Shown in pieces: positions 7,106 to 8,872 of a stretch of DNA of 8,872 nucleotides. Source of the stretch: an uncultured Alistipes sp. (lineage in GTDB: Bacteria > Bacteroidota > Bacteroidia > Bacteroidales > Rikenellaceae); assembly GCA_900769445.1 (NCBI GenBank), contig CAAGGR010000083.1, forward strand, positions 1 through 8,872. The letters run 5' to 3'. The translations under genes were made by a program, and so were the position numbers. Within the stretch, counting starts at the first letter, position 1, and every line of letters begins with the position of its first letter. The notes beneath the pieces were generated by a model. The model did not search any database and was not told the DNA's origin. It worked only from the letters and a program-made list of their open reading frames with translations.

Positions 7106-8872
7106 TTAATGCATTATTGAATTTGTCGGATTCTCATTCGCCGCACTCCATGAGCGTAGCGATACGGTAACGATCGTGATTAGCAAGATAACTCCCACTG
7201 CGAGGGCATATACCCACCACGACATCGGTGTGCGATAGACATACTGCTGCATCCATTGGTCGATGATGTAGTAGCTTACGGGGATAGCCACAGCCGAGCA
7301 CGCAGCAACAATGTAGAGGTACTTGCGGTTGAAGAGGCTGAGTATCTCGCCAACCGATGCACCGTGCACACGACGGATACCTATCTCACGGCGGCGATAC
7401 TGCGTCTCGAAGAGTACCAAGCCAAACACGCCGATAATCGAAATCACAATCGAGAGGAACGAGAACAGGGTAACTAGTGTCGAGAGCTTATCCTCACGCT
7501 GGTAAACGAACTCCAACTCGTCGCTAAAGAACTGCACCTTGATTTTCTCGGGATCAATATTTGGCGACATCTCCAAAACAGTATTCTCTATATACTTTCT
7601 TACATCGGCAATGTTAGCACCTGCGACAGTACGGATATAAGCAACACGAGGCAAATCGAAACCATACTTGCCATAGATTAGAAATGTGAATGGTCTAACA
7701 TCGTAGTGTGCTGACTGGAAGTTAAAATCCTTGCAAATTCCTACGACAGGTGTTTTCTCACCGTCTATATGACCGTCAATTGAGGATTCGGCTGTTAGCT
7801 CGAACTCTTTTGCTGCGGTCTCGTTAAAGATCAATGCGCCTGTTTCGGTAAGTTCGTCAGATGGCATAAAGTCGCGACCCTCGACAATATCGATACCCAT
7901 TACCTCCAAGAAATTATGCGAAACAACATGGACTGTAAACGCTTGACTTTCGTTCAAACTAATTTGTCGAGTCCACGACATAACAGGATTGGTGATTGAG
8001 CCACGGCTCATTGCAATATCCTTGATTTGCGGATTTTGCATCAGACGGTCGATGAGCGCATCGCGTTTGGTGTAGTCCAATACCTGAGTCCACGGACCAT
8101 TTACAGCCTCATAAGGCAGGGTAGCAACCAAAAGATTCTCTTTATCGAAGCCCATTTCCTTGGTTAGCATATAATGATGCTGACGATAGATAAAGAATGA
8201 GCAAATAATCAGCGCAATGGAGATAGTATATTGTATACCCACAAGCGTATAGCGCAAGATGCGACCAGACTTTGATGCCGAGAAGTCACCCTTAATAACA
8301 AATGCCGGTGAGAACTTGGTAATGTACCATGCTGGATAGAGCGATACCACCACACCGAGCAGTACAACACACAATGCCATTACGCCTGCCAACGACCAAT
8401 TCTCATCAATAGCCACCGAGGTTGAGATATACTCTTTAAGGGGCGTATCGGCAAACAGCACCACAATAACGGCCGCACCAAACAACGATACGAGAATCAA
8501 GCCTACCGTTTCAAAGAGGAAATTTAGTCGCAACTTTGCAGTAGGCGCACCGAAGACCTTGTAGTTGTTGACCGCGCGGATTCGGCTCGGTATCAACGCG
8601 AAGAAGAAGTTCACAAAGTTGATAAACGAGATTATGAGAATCAACACCGCAATAGCGATAAGCGTGTAGGTCGTTGTACGGCTGCCGTGCATCCACTCCG
8701 GCGAGGTATCATCGGCAAAGTAGAGGTCGGCAATCGGATTCAAACGAGGGGTAATAAGTGCAAGCTGCTGTTTGTACTCCTCCTCTGAAAAACCTCGTTT
8801 CTCGCAATCGTTTTTAAGATATTCAAGCATTCGTTGCTCAGCTTCTTTGGGCGATGCGCCTTCACGAAGCAG
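7106..8872 (-). CDS. MacB/FtsX-family ABC transporter permease (first), N-terminus outside the window
   Basis: The frame is open from the right edge to the TAA at 7106-7108 and covers 588 codons. The true start lies beyond the window. An internal ATG at 8830 is not the start, because the upstream frame (LLREGASPKEAEQR) continues the periplasmic domain and matches the paralogue at 135-2552. By comparison about 220 N-terminal residues are missing. Numbered from the edge, the fragment holds the end of the first periplasmic domain (1 to about 65), the first FtsX module (helices about 67-95, 120-140, 160-184), a linking helix (about 210-229), a second periplasmic domain (about 230-460) and the second FtsX module (about 463-488, 518-536, 551-572). 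REIGIRRVHGAS (495-506) is the coupling motif. The first-module version, AVNNYKVFGAP, is degenerate. The protein ends ENPTNSIMH. The ATPase gene follows after 38 nt. Confidence 0.92.
   Translation of the reverse strand: MLREGASPKEAEQRMLEYLKNDCEKRGFSEEEYKQQLALITPRLNPIADLYFADDTSPEWMHGSRTTTYTLIAIAVLILIISFINFVNFFFALIPSRIRAVNNYKVFGAPTAKLRLNFLFETVGLILVSLFGAAVIVVLFADTPLKEYISTSVAIDENWSLAGVMALCVVLLGVVVSLYPAWYITKFSPAFVIKGDFSASKSGRILRYTLVGIQYTISIALIICSFFIYRQHHYMLTKEMGFDKENLLVATLPYEAVNGPWTQVLDYTKRDALIDRLMQNPQIKDIAMSRGSITNPVMSWTRQISLNESQAFTVHVVSHNFLEVMGIDIVEGRDFMPSDELTETGALIFNETAAKEFELTAESSIDGHIDGEKTPVVGICKDFNFQSAHYDVRPFTFLIYGKYGFDLPRVAYIRTVAGANIADVRKYIENTVLEMSPNIDPEKIKVQFFSDELEFVYQREDKLSTLVTLFSFLSIVISIIGVFGLVLFETQYRRREIGIRRVHGASVGEILSLFNRKYLYIVAACSAVAIPVSYYIIDQWMQQYVYRTPMSWWVYALAVGVILLITIVTVSLRSWSAANENPTNSIMH

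Larger units (their letters stand above)
135..8872 (-). other. Probable operon: three permeases, one ATPase, one lipoprotein hydrolase
   Basis: All five genes run on the minus strand with gaps of 38, 82, 9 and 29 nt. No match to the Bacteroidetes promoter pattern and no convincing terminator was seen in these gaps. The promoter must lie upstream of the right edge. The 9-nt gap between the second permease and the hydrolase suggests translational coupling. Co-transcription is inferred from spacing alone. Confidence 0.7.

Noticed and set aside
8511..8830. ATG at 8830 as the true start of the first permease
   Set aside because: The frame continues upstream to the window edge with sequence that fits the periplasmic domain. 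A start here would also remove the first membrane helix and most of that domain.
1..8872. Mobile elements, CRISPR arrays, tRNA or rRNA genes
   Set aside because: No transposase or integrase coding sequence, terminal inverted repeats, regularly spaced repeats or RNA-gene signatures were seen. Coding sequence fills nearly the whole window.

Overview
The window holds one tightly packed minus-strand gene cluster. It consists of four ABC-transporter genes plus one lipoprotein hydrolase, with part of a possible next gene at the left edge. The likely source is a Bacteroidales bacterium, possibly Alistipes or a relative. The reasons are the A/T-rich leaders without clear Shine-Dalgarno sites and the roughly 800-residue permeases carrying two FtsX modules, which are typical of that group. 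This assignment is inferred from style; no taxonomic marker gene is present.

In transcription order (right to left) the cluster contains: a large permease cut by the right edge (8872-7106); a MacB/LolD-type ATPase (7067-6387); a second, more divergent permease (6304-3962); a class C beta-lactamase-like serine hydrolase with a lipoprotein signal (3952-2582); and a third permease (2552-135). Intergenic gaps are 38, 82, 9 and 29 nt, so the genes look like one operon. About 100 nt after the last stop, a possible downstream gene begins (33-1) and runs off the left edge.

The single ATPase presumably energises the permeases in the inner membrane. Their large periplasmic domains resemble MacB-type mechanotransmission transporters, which move substrates from the periplasm outward rather than across the inner membrane. 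The first and third permeases are clear paralogues. The middle one differs in its membrane modules. With three permeases for one ATPase, alternative homo- or heterodimers are possible. The hydrolase would sit on the periplasmic side of a membrane and could process a substrate or product of the transporter, but nothing in the sequence identifies that substrate. No adaptor (HlyD-like), TolC-like channel or two-component regulator is visible here.

I saw no RNA genes, insertion sequences, CRISPR arrays or frameshifts. The least ordinary features are the hydrolase embedded between permeases, a duplicated motif in an extra C-terminal segment of that hydrolase, and a GC-rich hairpin in the leader of the middle permease.
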